64,000 bases of DNA. Source: Talinum fruticosum. Its lineage: Eukaryota; Streptophyta; Magnoliopsida; Caryophyllales; Talinaceae. Positions 44,637-56,762 of this stretch are shown one piece after another (within the stretch, counting starts at the first letter, position 1; each line of letters begins with the position of its first letter). The position numbers were made by a program, and so were the translations under genes. The stretch lies in assembly GCA_021018815.1 (NCBI GenBank), contig JAITYX010000048.1, forward strand, positions 806,001 through 870,000, given 5' to 3'. Below the pieces are notes generated by a model. The model was not told the origin of the DNA and did no database searches. It worked only from the letters and a program-made list of their open reading frames with translations.

Positions 44637-46980
44637 GTTGTAAGATTAAATAATAATTAGAGATTTTAAAATCCAACTATTATTTTTCTCGTGTGGTGCA
44701 ATGGGTGAGTTTTTGAATTTTCTTTATTATATAATAAATTGTTTAGTCTTTATTTTAATGATTTTTAACCTTAAACAGAGTTGTTCGACATGTAACTTAC
44801 AAGAGATCATTAAGTTAAAATTTTTAATGCAAATATATAATGATGACCTAGTTTGAATAACAACTATAACATCTTAATTTTTGTAATAATTTGATAGAAT
44901 TATTAATACTTTAATAACTTGTGATATTGACAAATAGTAGAAAAGTCTGTTAGGTATTATAAATAATAAATTACTACCCTCAAGTATCATATAATATTGT
45001 ATAGTTGTAAAAATCAATTTTTTAAGAGTTAAATGACTATATTACCCTCATTTTTTTGAATAAGATTATATTATAAAATATATATATACGAATAATTTTT
45101 TCGCATCAAAATCCAACGCCTAGAATTAATTATCTTTAAAATAATATGTATGAATAGAGAAAAATCAATAAGTAAGCGATGATTAAGTTGCTTTAGAAGA
45201 AAATTTATTCATAGTTAGGATTCTTATATTAAAAACAAATGGTTAATTTTAACTAGAAGTCTACTTTACTTTTAAAAAAAACACATTTACTCTTAAATAA
45301 AAATGAAAAAATTTAACTATCAATGACCAAAAATAAGTATTAAAATCTTTTAACAATAAAAAGTAAAATTCAAAAATAAACTAAGGGCGTTTCTATAATT
45401 ATTGTCTTTAGAATTGCTCCAAATTAGTCACAATTCATTTTCATCAAACAATAAGGTAGTAAGTTATTAAAATTACTAGTCTTGGTGAAAATTCAAGTTC
45501 GAGTCAAAATTAGGTCGAAGAAATCAATCGATGTCTTAAATTCGGATGAATTTTTTTGTCTAGAAACCTGATTTTTTGGGGGTCAAAATCTGGTTCGGAC
45601 ATAAAAATAGGAAAAAAATCTTGTGTTTGAATTTAAAACTCGGACGAAAAATTTATGACCGAACCCAATTTTTTCGGATCGGACAAAATTTTGGTAATAG
45701 AGTTGGATGAAATTTCGCCAACGCTAAACAATACGATAGCTTAAGGCACTATTTTGAGGGGACTTTTTCTATCATTCATCGATACTACAAGCCAATAAAT
45801 TGTCAATAACTCCAATTTGATAGTTATGGTAGTCCAAAATTGTCTAATTTATTGATAAAAATTTATAATAAAAATTTATAATAAAAATAATACTTAGTAT
45901 AGATTTTGTTAAAAAATAAGTTAAAGACTTATAATGAATAAAGGGTTAATAACAATATTCGTAATTCTTACGTTAATAGTTACTTTTTTCAATCATATCA
46001 AAATTATTATATCATGAAAAAATTACATTTAAACTAATTTATGATACTATTAATATTATTGAGTTACATAATTAATATTGTTATATATATGAAAAAATTG
46101 ATTCTCTTTTAGGAATTAATTATCAATTTATTCAAGAATCTAAAATTTATTATGAGAGAGAGATGATCATAAAAAGATTCAAAAACTCAAGGTCATCTCA
46201 TAAAATAAGTTTTTCAAATGATATTTGACTCTTTCAAAATTTTGAATAGCATCGAAATCAACCCGACTTAATTTATACACGACTTAACTTTTAAAGTATC
46301 CAAAAATCAATGTGGATTCTCCACCCAAATCAAAATTGACTTAACCGGTATCCAAATTGACCGACCCCCAATAGAACTGTACATTGCCCAAATATGATTG
46401 ATCCAAAATTACCCAAACTAGAATGTTGCCAACCGAAAGATAAGCTTCTAATTAACCATATAAACTAGTTATTCATGAATACATATATAAAAGTGCTCTA
46501 ATAAATCTTCAAACTTGATCTATTTATATATAAAAAACACATGTACCACTAGGTTATCCAAGCTCTGTTTTGAGTTATTCAATGGCCATACCAATAGCCC
46601 AAAAATTAAACCATAAACCTAGTTGTAGCATACCCCTAAATGTACAAGCCCATGTTTGCTCCAAAGACTTCTTTATATTTTAAAAAAGTAAAGTTAAATA
46701 AAAATGAGACCAGGGTAAAGCACAATCTTTTTCTTTTTTTTCCCCTTTTTTGGGGGAAAATTCAGTTATGTCATCACTTTGCCATCTTGAGATATCATTG
46801 CTCTCTCCATCAATGATTGGAGAAATTGTTTTTTTTTTGGGGGTTTGAAATGAGCAACTTCTGATCTTGAAATGAGCAACTTCTGATCTGGTGCAAAAGT
46901 GCAAACAGCCACAGCCCCAGCCCCAGCCCTCAGAGGGACCAATTCAAATAGCTGTAATTTGTAATTATTATCATTTTTCA
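44637..46980. other. AT-rich intergenic with a MITE
   Basis: No gene seen. It contains the hAT-like MITE at 45,477-45,726 and, at 46,240-46,430, degenerate AACCCGACTTAA / TTGACCGACCC sequence that looks like another old transposon relic. A short direct duplication of CGAAATGAGCAACTTCTGATC type is found at 46,845-46,885. Confidence 0.45.
45477..45726 (+). mobile_element. hAT-like MITE, copy 1
   Basis: Starts TAGTCTTGGTGAAAATTC and ends GAAATTTCGCCAACGCTA. Similar over its length to the reverse complement of 51,574-51,835. Possible 8-bp duplication AAAATTAC / AACAATAC (6 of 8). 250 bp, no coding capacity. Confidence 0.6.
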
Positions 46981-47029
46981 CAGTGGTTTTAGAGCCTCTT
47001 CCCTTCACTCCTAGAGTGAATGATTGAAT

Positions 47030-50000
47030 CCTTAACTTAATTCAGGCCTTTCCCTTTCATCTTTCTATGTTTCCAATTGCCAAAGCATAGGAACAACGAC
47101 AAAGTACACAGGCAACTTGAGCACAATTTTTCAGCCCGGCAAGAAATATCAGTACTCTATCCGTCTCAAAATGATTGTAACGTATTTCAATGAGGCATTT
47201 TCTACAATTTGTTTCCACTTCATTAGTCAATTGCTTTCTTTTTCCACCAATTCTATGAAGCCAAACAAGTCTTTTAACAAATTAGGTCTCGTAATAAGCA
47301 GAACACTGCCAATTGAACCCAAAGAACCCAATAATCTTATGTTCAAATCAATCTTTCAGATGACTTGGAGAGTGATATTCTCATCATCTTGTGTCTAAAA
47401 TCAAGGTTCTTTGACAATCGCCACCTATGAGGCTATCATAAGGCACCAAAGCAAAATTTAAAGAAGGTAGCAGAGAATTGTAGCTTTGTGTTCAATGGAA
47501 GAAAGGAACCAAAGCACCAGGTAGGTTTTGAGAGTTCTCGGTAACTAAATTTGACATATACCTTCGTTTTCAATGGAAGAAAGCATAAATTAAATGTCAA
47601 TGGCAGAGACTACACAACTGCTCCAGTAAATGAAGGGGACAATTTAAGCAACATTGTTGAATTGGAATAGTCAATTAATTGAAAGCTGATATAGTAATTA
47701 GAATGTTGCTTTGAGCAACTATGATATATCAGAATATCCATCAGAATATATATATATATATACACACATTGAGTACTAGCTGAATTCAGGATAACAGTGC
47801 AACATCAACTAGCCAAAGCAAGGACCTTCATGGAGAATTGTACAAATAAAACTAAACTTTAGAGTGCCATCTTTCATCTAGTGGAGCCAAGGGAAACAAG
47901 CTGACCTTTTCGCGATATAGATGCTGAGTATGGTACAAACAGAGCTCCAGAAGCAATTGTTGGGAAAATTCACTTGAGCTGCCACCTGATATAGCAGCTT
48001 CAATGGTACAAAATTTCCTATTTAGCAGCTGTACAAATTGTGGTAAGAAGTATGCACCACAGTTGAGACATATATCTACAACATCTTGATACCCATGCCA
48101 TTTGGTGAACCCGAACTCATTGCGGTGCCAACCCGGATTGAAAGAAACATCAGGTAAATGGTTATGAGGCCAACTGCTAAGAACTTGTTAGGGCGCATAT
48201 CACTTAGTGGCAAAACAATAAGTGCCCAGATCAGACCGGCTGCCAGAAACCCCAATGTGATGAACAAACTACTGTCTCTTGGAACTATATAGGGCACAGA
48301 ACCCATGGACCATGCTCCCAGTAGCAAAGATACACCCAAACCAACTAATGTATTAAACATTGGCCCAGCGTAACACCCTGACATGGCAATTTGTACACCA
48401 TTCCTTTCATTCATTGCAAGAGCAGTATTTGACATTAAATCACCCATGGAATTCCCCCATGCCAATACAGTTAAAGCAAGCATGGAAGGACTAACACCCA
48501 ATATGACACCAAGGGAGACGAGCAAAGAAACAAGCTCTCCTGCAACGATGTAGAACCAAATTATACTCATGAAGAATCCTCCAAAAACCCATGGAAACAA
48601 GCATCTATGAGGTGGGTGCTCAGTACTCGTGTAAAAGAAAGCAAGAAGACCAAGAATAGATCCACTGCTAAAACCAATTAAGTATGCAATTTTCCAGCTC
48701 AAAGGCCCTATGTTTTCCTGTGTGTTCCACAGAAAGGCCAGAAGAACAGGGGCTAAGAAGGCACTGGAAACTGCATAAATCTTAGACCATCGATCCTCCT
48801 CAACAATAGGGATTGTTAATCGTCTAGGAATGGTCAATGGGACCTCCAACAATGAACAAAGTTTAGGAAATGAAAACAGTGACTCTTCATTCATCACTCC
48901 CTCATCGCTCCAACCCCAGAGAGGACTTGGGCTATCCTCTGTATTGGCCTTTATATAATCTGAATAGATGGCAACATTAGAATTCCAAATCCAATGGGGA
49001 AGCTTTGCTGACAGGTCAGGTGCGTTGTCATGGTTGTCCGGACTAAGCAAAGGGACATACATGGATTCATCCTCTTGACCTGTACATGAGAAGAAACCTC
49101 CTGCCACCGGAAGCAAAGGCACCAATCCATCCAACTTTGGTCTCAAACCCTTTTTAGGCAACATCTCACTCATGGCAACAAAAATGGCATACGCCACATA
49201 AATGCAAACAAAAGCCATGGCTCCCCAAGTATTCACCTCACCAACAACCAGAATCAATGCAAGGCATCCTATAGTGAAGAGAAAGAAAGACACATCCCTA
49301 ATGAAGCAATTACGATCTATTTGAACCCTCTTATTCGCTATGCAGAAAGAAACAACTCCGACGACCACACAAGTGACAAAAACAGCTCCCCCATGATACT
49401 ATTAAAACCCACATCACCCGAGCCCGAACCCACAAAGGCAGCAATACCAGCAAATACATCAGGAGCCCCATTTCCCAATGGGAGCAAAGTCACCCCAGCA
49501 ACAGTGGGAGACATCTTGAGAAGATCAGAAAGCTTCTCTAATGAACAACAGAAGTAATCTGCCGCTGTATTTCCTAGCAAATAGAACAGAATAGCAAGCC
49601 AAGCACCGAGAACCAAATACCCAATTGGCTCAAAATTCTTGCAATCACAGTAAAAGAACTTAATGTAATTGAAGAACCCACCTGAAGCACAATCTGGGTG
49701 GGCAATCAAGTAATCACAGCGGCTGGGAAAGCCCTTGTGCTTGAATAATTTAGCACAAATTTCAGGGCCCATCAATTTCATCCCATCATTACTAGCATTC
49801 AACAAAGGTTCATGGACTTCTTGCATCACCCTCCCGTGAATTACCCCAATTTGACGAATCCCGTCCTCTGAACCTTCTCCCCAATTACTCTTATGCAGAA
49901 AAGGGAAATTGTAGAAGAGAGAGAACAACACCAAGACAGAGACAGCATCGAAGAAAACCCGAAACCCAGTTTTCCTCACTCGTGGCATAATTTTACAGTT

Positions 50001-50540
50001 AAGACCAAAACCCAGGTAGCAGAACGATCACCAGTCACCAGAGTATTCAACACCCAGAAAGATTACAGAAAACCCAGGAAACGTAAAAGGGAGGGGGAAT
50101 TGGGGAAGCAAAATAAGGATGAAAAACACTGTGATGAGAAGAGCAAGAGAATGCAGGAACATGAAGTAAAGGACAGTGAAGAAGTACGAAGAACCAAAGA
50201 AGAATTAAGCAAGGAGTTTGAGTACCAGAAAATTAAGGAGATAACAAATTGAGGGAAAAGGAACTTCCTTCCGATTACGAGTAGTTTCTGTGCTAGTTTT
50301 GTCAAATAAACCCTCCCAATCTCTTGCTTATCGAACTGTAATGCGGGAAATAGGCAAAGGGAAGAGGAGAGAGACAAGGACGAGTAGAAGGCAGTTGGGA
50401 ATAAATTTTACTTGGGAGGGAGAAGGTGGAATGGAGGTTGGAGAAAGCGTCCTGTGGTGTTTTATATTCTCTCTCGCTCTCTCCTCAAGTGTGAATGAAT
50501 GTCTCGCTGTACGCGTCATGCACAAAAACCTTGAGAGGCG
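47030..50540. repeat. CCX duplication block, copy 2
   Basis: Partner of 33,690-37,220, same orientation. It includes the 3' flank (about 1.05 kb), the gene and about 550 bp upstream. Internal differences are a run of TA/CA repeats at 47,748-47,768 and a single Stowaway-like end at 47,153 (CTCTATCCGTCTCAAAATGA). Confidence 0.85.
48076..49988 (-). CDS. CCX: CCX cation/calcium exchanger (one frame break)
   Basis: Intronless gene of the CaCA superfamily, CCX branch (K+-dependent Na+/Ca2+ exchanger-like), about 637 residues in total, the usual length of CCX3/CCX4. Starts MPRVRKTGF with a membrane anchor at residues 10-27. The first exchanger signature [11 protein letters not shown] is at 171-181, the second, [17 protein letters not shown], near residue 500; the C-terminal half has about seven membrane segments. 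Such proteins exchange Ca2+/Na+/K+ across the plasma or internal membranes. The frame breaks at residue ~200: the run of five C's at 49,388-49,392 (plus strand) is one base short of encoding the conserved Gly-Gly-Ala. Downstream, 430 residues stay open. Either the sequence has a homopolymer error and the gene is functional, or it is a recent pseudogene. Neighbouring copy at 34.9-36.8 kb. Confidence 0.85.
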
Positions 50541-50600
50541 GACACACGGGACAAACCTTTTCTTCCTTGGGGAGTTTTCGTTTTAAAAAAAGAAAATATT
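49989..50600 (-). promoter_or_regulatory. 5' region of the CCX gene
   Basis: Purine-rich 5' UTR-like stretch followed by a CT/GA-rich segment. The minus strand reads AGAGAGAATATAAAACACC at about 50,460-50,478, a reasonable TATA box (TATAAAA) for this gene. Partly conserved with the upstream side of the pseudogene copy (36.77-37.22 kb). Confidence 0.45.
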
Positions 50601-50690
50601 CCTTTTTGTTAAGTTCAAGAAATTAAAAAAGAAAACTATAAAGTACTAGCTTAGGGTTTTTTAAAAAAATAAATATATATATACACTGAT

Positions 50691-50721
<31 letters not shown>

Positions 50722-50867
50722 CTCATATCCCTTTTTAATGTCTTAAAATATAATGTTTTACTTAAGATTGTATTATGTATCCAATATTAATTTGTTTGTA
50801 AACTGTTTTGTGCTTATTTTAATTTTTAAATATGTATCTACTTTATATTTATTGAAAATGTAATCTT

Positions 50868-51101
50868 CTCCCTGTTCCATATTCATTGTCAAAAATATTC
50901 AATTCTCAAATCCTACTTTATTGTCAAAATACAACTTTCAAATCTTTTGGGAGCAAAAATCAAGGAATAATTAATATACCATCTACTAATAAAAATAAAT
51001 AAATTACAAGACTTATATTTCCTCATTTTCCATATTTATTAGCATTTAAGTCATATTTTTCCTCTTTTTCTATATCTGACAATGAATATGGACAGATGGA
51101 G
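50868..51101. mobile_element. Stowaway MITE
   Basis: Begins CTCCCTGTTCCATATTCATT and ends AATGAATATGGACAGATGGAG, followed by TA, the Stowaway (Tc1/mariner) target. The terminal ~25 bp are inverse copies with few differences. 234 bp, AT-rich inside. The left TA is altered. Confidence 0.85.
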
Positions 51102-51573
51102 TAATTTTAATTATGAAAAATGTATCAATGTGTCATAAGTATGCATTACAAATTAATTTCAATTAAATAAATATCCAAAATTATTTAGTATCTTATTTTT
51201 GTTAACAAATTTATCTAAATGTCTTTCCCACCAAATTTTATTCAAAAATGCCCTTGATAATAATCCTAGCTAAAGTTTTGGTAATATTAAAAATTAGATG
51301 ATAAAAAAATTCAAAATTAGAATCTTTTTATTTTATAGATTGTCTTTTTCCAAATTAAAAATACAAAAGTAATAATATTAGAGCTGCCAAAAAAGGAAAT
51401 CAAATTTAAAATAAAATTTTGAAAATCTTTTAATGATGGGGATTTAAAAATTTTTAAAAAAGGTAAATTATGTGAGTGTAGCATATGGCCATTGGAAAAT
51501 AAGTTCATTTTATTTTAATATATTTATATAAATTTGGGTACTACAAGAATAATTTCATGGGTTTCATTTTCAT

Positions 51574-51835
51574 TAGTGTTGGTAAAATTTTATCCGATTC
51601 AATTACTCGAATTTGTCCGACCTGAAAGAAACTGGGTTTAGGTTTGACTTTTTGTCCAAATTTTAAATTTGGACATAAAAGTTTCCTATTTTTATTATCC
51701 GAACCCGATTATAACCAAAATTTATGCTTGTCCGAATTCTCCGACTCAAAAAATCGATTATCGGACAAAAAATTCGTCCGATAACCAATTTTTCCTACCG
51801 GATTGTGAGCTGAACCCAAATTTTTACTAGCGTTA
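51574..51835 (-). mobile_element. hAT-like MITE, copy 2
   Basis: Starts TAGTGTTGGTAAAATTTT and ends AAATTTTTACTAGCGTTA. Flanking octamers ATTTTCAT (51,566-51,573) and ATTTTCGT (51,836-51,843) match at 7 of 8. Same family as 45,477-45,726 in opposite orientation. Confidence 0.75.
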
Positions 51836-51843
51836 ATTTTCGT

Positions 51844-53250
51844 CATTAAAAATGACACGAATAAATGATCCTTGTGGCACCAAAAAGGATGAGGTGTAGA
51901 TTTTGACAAATAAGAGTGACCGTGAGAGAAAAATAATTGGCTATTATGCAAGTGGGTTACCCAACTACTCCACACAATCATACAAAGATATTTGTGCTAA
52001 TTCTTATTTAACATACTTTGGACTAAATGGAATTGAAGGTAAGTAGGGATAATAAGGAAAAGCTAATATTTTTTTTTTTGAAAAGAAAAGCTAATATATT
52101 ACTATCAATTGAATTGAATTAAATTGGTCGATTTTATGTGTTTAATTGAGAATCCACCAAATTGGTCAAATCGGTTAAGGGAGGGTATAATAGTAACTTA
52201 TTCGATTGGAGTTGTATAAGAAAAGAAATTATTGTTGATTGGTTCACTTAATTTTTTTTTTTTTTTGGATAGCACTAAAAAGTATTTGACTTTATTATGA
52301 TAGAAAGTTACATTTAAGTTAGTTGTAGGGAAGCAAGCAAAAGGTGAGTTAACTTCTTATCTTAGAGTTGTTGGGAAAGTTAAATAAGAGAATAATTAAA
52401 GAAATTTGTTTCGAAGAGATGTAAAGAATCTAAAATAAGAGTCAATATTTTCCCTACTCTTCTATTAATAGGAGAATTTAATAAGATGAGGAGCGATGCC
52501 TTTTTGCTACTTTTTTCATAACATCTTGGTTTGAGGTGTCGGGTTTACTAAGGAGGAAAGAGTAAGTAGGAGTTTGTGAGAGTAAGTTTCTTCCAACCAA
52601 TTAAGTTTTGAAAATTCTACCATAGTTAAAACTTTTTTTCAACTATTATAGTTGACATACATCAACCATCAACCAAACACAATAAATCTAAACCTTCGAA
52701 AATTTTAAGCATGGTTAACTCCAAAATTTCTTTCTCTCCTACCACAGCTTGACGTCTTATTCCTTTCTTTCTCTATTGTTCTTTCTCTCTCTCTAAAGCA
52801 GATCTAAAACAATTATTATGTTTTTCCCCTTCTTTCTCTCTCTCTCTCTTTCTCATCCTTCCTCTCACTCTCATCCTTTTCTAAAGGGGGAGTAAGGGTG
52901 TGTTTGGTTGTGGGGTGGGGGCTCGTTGAAGAGCTAGATCGAGCTTGGTATTAGGGGAATAATTGCTTCTCTCTCTTGTCCTCCCTTTCTAAAGGGGAGA
53001 TTAAGGATGTACATGGTTGGGGGCTCGTCGAACCGCCAAATCAAGTTTGTGAGGGTGGTGGAAAAGAAAAACTTTGATTTGACAATGGGTTAGAGAAGAT
53101 AGATGTGTTGGAGATAACCATAATGAAGACCATCATTATAAATCTAGATTGCAATATGTCAAATCAATATAACAGTTTAATAGAATGTACCGAATCCATA
53201 ATTGACATCAGTTCTCCTTGAGTGATGCGGTTACCTCTTCCGGATCTATA
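51844..53250. other. Intergenic with CT-rich and G-rich stretches
   Basis: No gene. CT-rich microsatellite at 52,775-52,870. A GGTTGGGGGCTCGTYGAA block occurs twice (52,905-52,930 and 53,010-53,032) together with CCCTTTCTAAAGGGG, a partial duplication of about 110 bp. Confidence 0.45.
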
Positions 53251-53257
53251 CGTACTA

Positions 53258-53700
53258 TTACTACAAGAAATGTTAAAATTACCAATAGATCGCTAGTAAC
53301 AAAAATTTTGTTTTGTTGGTAAAAGTTATTAATAGCAACACTTACATTATTTGATGGTATTATCATTGAAATACCAACACTTACTCATTTGTTGGTAACG
53401 GTCGGAAATATTAGCAACAAAAAATTAAATAGTTGGTATTGTCATTGAAGTACCAAAACTTATATGTTGGTAAAGGTTAGAAATTTTAGCAACAGAAAAA
53501 TTAAAGTGTTGGTATTGTTATTGAAATAGCAACACTTCGATGGTATTACAATTTTATCAACTACAATTATTGAATATGTCCGTTGGTAATGCTTATGATT
53601 TGGCGCTACACATTACATTATAATTATTAAAAAATAAAAAAAATGGAGAAACCCGAATATGAGAAAATAAATAATTAAAATAAAAATTTTAATTAATCTT
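53258..53700. mobile_element. CACTA-like terminus with subterminal repeats
   Basis: TACTACAAGAAATG at the left edge differs by one base from the CACTACAAGAAA ends of plant CACTA elements. It is followed by multiple copies of AGCAACA, GTTGGTA and their inverse (TACCAAC), the usual subterminal structure. No right end is found, so this is probably a truncated element. Confidence 0.6.
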
Positions 53701-53917
53701 TTTAATAATTCTTGAATTAACCCCATTGCTTTCTCTTTCACAATCCATTGCTTTCTCTTTCACAATCTTTCCCCTTCCTGAAGTAACAAACTTATTTCAC
53801 TGTCTTTAATTTACTTTGCCTTCCTTCGTTTTCCCACAAGTCAAGTAATCACGACCCTTCCCTCTCCCTCTCTCTCTAACCTTCAACCCATTCGTCCGGT
53901 GCACAAAGATCGGAGCG

Positions 53918-54230
53918 CACTACAAGAAAGTTAGAATGTACCGACCGTTTCTAAACAGCTTGGAAAAGCTGACCGTTTTTGCAATCGTTATTTAAATTTT
54001 AATATTTCCAATCATTTTAATTATCTTGAGAAAATCGGTTGATTTTTATAAAATTTACCGACCATTTTTTTAAACCATACTATTAACAATCGGTATTTTT
54101 CTATTTTATAATCTAATTTATTTATTTACAACCCTTTTACTAACCATTTTATATTAGCTGGGAAAAATAAGAAAGACAAGGACGACAACCGAACACAAAT
54201 TCACAAAGATATGACATCAAAGGTATGACT
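53918..54230. mobile_element. Second CACTA-like terminus
   Basis: CACTACAAGAAAG is a perfect plant CACTA end. Downstream, ACCGACCGTTT, GACCGTTTTTGCAATCG and TTACCGACCATTT recur as subterminal motifs, different from those of the neighbouring terminus. No matching right end and no transposase is seen before the Sirevirus LTR remnant at 54.7 kb. Confidence 0.6.
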
Positions 54231-54734
54231 TTCATCTTTGATAAATAATAATTTGGTTGACGGAATTTTTTTTTAATATATATTGTCATTGTAAAATATT
54301 AATTTGATTAGAATTTTGTTATGAAATGTTATTCGGTCACATAGTATGGGCGAGATAGATTTTTGTAGAGGAAATAATGGTAGTCAATTTGGATAAGGTA
54401 TATGCTCTTAGGTTAGTTTATGCCCCACCTATGAAGGTGTCTTACATGTGTTGTTAATCACATAATTTTTGACATTAATCATATGAAATCATTCTTTTTA
54501 TAGGATATATGTACAACAAGATATGGAAGACCTATTCGCTTTTTGAAAGAGGTAGTTCATTCGCTAACAAGTAAGCGAAAAACAATTTGCAATCAACATT
54601 GGGAAGTTGTATGTCTTACAAGACTTATAATATCTTTTATCTTAATGATGAAGCCGGATTCGATGTATTTCCATACGAGCTTTTAAGCATATTTCCAAAG
54701 GAATGCATGTGCGATACAAGTATGGTTGTACTAC

Positions 54735-55900
54735 CTAAAAGTTCAATCGGAGAAGTTAATCACCCTAGGACAGGGGTGAATAAGGTGTTGAAGGATTTTT
54801 GTGGAAATTTGAAGTTTAAAAAGAACTAACTACTCGAAAGTTAAACCTAGTCTAGAGTGACTTAGAAAGGAGATAAAAAGAAGACAAATAGTTTTTACGA
54901 GGAAACCCTCATGTGGCGTAAAACCTTGGATAGTGCGAATCCAAGTGTCAAGTCAAAATCCACTCTTTGAATCCTCAAGTATAATGATTATGACTACCTA
55001 AATAAGTTCCCTTAGACAAATCTCTTACAAGTTTTCCCAAATTTAGAAAGTCTCTTATCCGACTTAGTACTTTCAAGTTGAAATTCTCTTATCAACTTTG
55101 GACATTGATTTGAAATTACATTATCAACTCAATTAAGGAAAGACTAGAAAAGTTTTTGAAGAATAGAAAGTGGTTACAAGACTTTTCTCACTAAATATTA
55201 CAACTCGGAAAGAATGAAATTACAAAGAAGGAGTTGTGAGCTAGATGTGTCTTTAGTGAGACTCTTGTATCAAGGCTTCTATATATAGTTTGCTTTGAGA
55301 GAAAGTCGTTCAGTCTTTAGCTTGGAAGAACTAGGTCAACTAGCCGATTGAGCCTAGGTTCTACCTTCCAAAAGTTGTTTTACCAACTCCAAGAGTCTGA
55401 AAAATTAGGTAGAAAACTCGTTAGACTCGTAAATAAGAAATTACTCAAAACAACGAACTAACAAGCCCGTCGACTTAGTCTAAGTTGTTCCACACATTTT
55501 CCGACTTTTACGTCGATATATCTTCAACAATTAATAAGCCCATGTTTTTAATTTTCTTTGAGATAATTCATCTTTAGAAAACCTGCAAAAAATTAGATAA
55601 TGGTTCTCAAAGTATAAAAATACTTTGATTGATAATTAGATTAGAATTACTTTAAATAAAGCATTTAAAGACCAATTATCCTTAATCTATTAATCTAAAA
55701 TTTTTCAAGTCTAATATTCAATATATTTATGTTCCGGATATATCTAAACTCAAATAATAAGTTCAACCTTAATGGGTACATGAATTATTTAGGCATTTTT
55801 CAGTTTTTTCGAGTTAAATAATTATAGCGTAATGAATCTAGCTTAAGTAAAATTAGGGCAATTAATTGGAGTTCATTTTATGAAAAATTCCATATTCAAA
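54735..55900 (-). repeat. Sirevirus LTR remnant with primer-site side
   Basis: Block-wise similar to the LTR at 7.6-9.2 kb in the same orientation: CACCCTAGGACAGGGGTGAA; ACGAGGAAACCCTC; GTCAAGTCAAAATCCACT; CCCTTAGACAAATCTC; the TATA box at 55.28 kb; GGTTCTCAAAGTATAAA at 55.60 kb. The left neighbour TACTACCTAAAAGTTC also resembles the other element's primer-site side (TACCACTAAAGGTTTAC), so a little internal sequence is retained. No gag or pol. Diverged strongly from the first copy, so it is an independent, older insertion. Confidence 0.75.
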
Positions 55901-56300
55901 GTGATAATTTTGATTAGATTTTTAGTTCATTTAATACATCACTTTAGCAAATTTAATGTATGAGTTATATTGAGTAGGTCAGTTTCTAAAAATTAAGTAA
56001 CTTAGTCGAGCTCAATTAATATGGCCAAGTCAGCTTTTACTTTCGAAATAGAATTGAGTCTAAGACTTTTATAAGTAACCTTTTAAGATTTAAGTCTTGG
56101 GTCAGTCAAGTATAAGTCATATCAAATTAATGATTGTGGATAAGAAAGAAAGTTGAATGTTGATATTAGTTGTTGATTTGGTATAATTTTAAGGAATATG
56201 AACTAAATAATCGAAATTGAGGGTTTTGGTATTAAATTTAGGGTTAGTTTTCAATTTTTTTAAATTGTCTGAAATTTAAGTATGGTAATACAATCGAAAT

Positions 56301-56303
<3 letters not shown>
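55901..56303. other. AT-rich flank, no gene seen
   Basis: May hold the outer end of the Sirevirus LTR remnant, which I could not delimit. No coding signal. Confidence 0.4.

Positions 56304-56384
<81 letters not shown>
56304..56384. repeat. (GA)n microsatellite
   Basis: Forty uninterrupted GA dinucleotides. The Leu/Ser frame across it on the minus strand is a by-product. Confidence 0.98.
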
Positions 56385-56390
<6 letters not shown>

Positions 56391-56454
56391 CTAATTTGGT
56401 AATATAATCGGTTGTCATATTACTAGGGTTGTGCAAAAAGCCGGAACCACGAAA

Positions 56455-56660
56455 CCTAGGGGTGTGCGTAAAAACCGAAACCGAAAAGCTGATCCGAAAA
56501 TCGAAAAACCGATCCAAAAATCGGTTAACCGAATAAATTTTTTAGAAAATCAGTTTGGTTAATCAAATCAAATTTTTTTCCGATTCACCGATCGATTACG
56601 GATCGAGATATGAAAAAATTCGGTTAACGACCAATTAACCGAACCGGTTTTTTCAATAAA
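56455..56660. mobile_element. hAT-like relic (GGTGTGC type)
   Basis: TAGGGGTGTGCGTAAAAACCG followed by many CCGAAA, CGGTTAACCGA and AACCGGTTTT blocks. This pattern is common in non-autonomous hAT elements of plants. Right end and duplication not resolved. Confidence 0.5.
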
Positions 56661-56691
56661 AATCCCATATATACAACTTTTACTTTACAAT

Positions 56692-56698
56692 ATATGTA

Positions 56699-56759
<61 letters not shown>
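56692..56759. repeat. (TA)n array, left border of viral fragment
   Basis: Pure TA from 56,705 to 56,759, with two TG interruptions just before. The movement-protein frame runs directly into it. Confidence 0.97.

Positions 56760-56762
<3 letters not shown>

Noticed and set aside
47153..47400. Complete Stowaway element
   Set aside because: Only the left end (CTCTATCCGTCTC) is recognisable; no inverted right end follows.
56260..56517. Leu/Ser repeat protein
   Set aside because: Translation of a (GA)n microsatellite.
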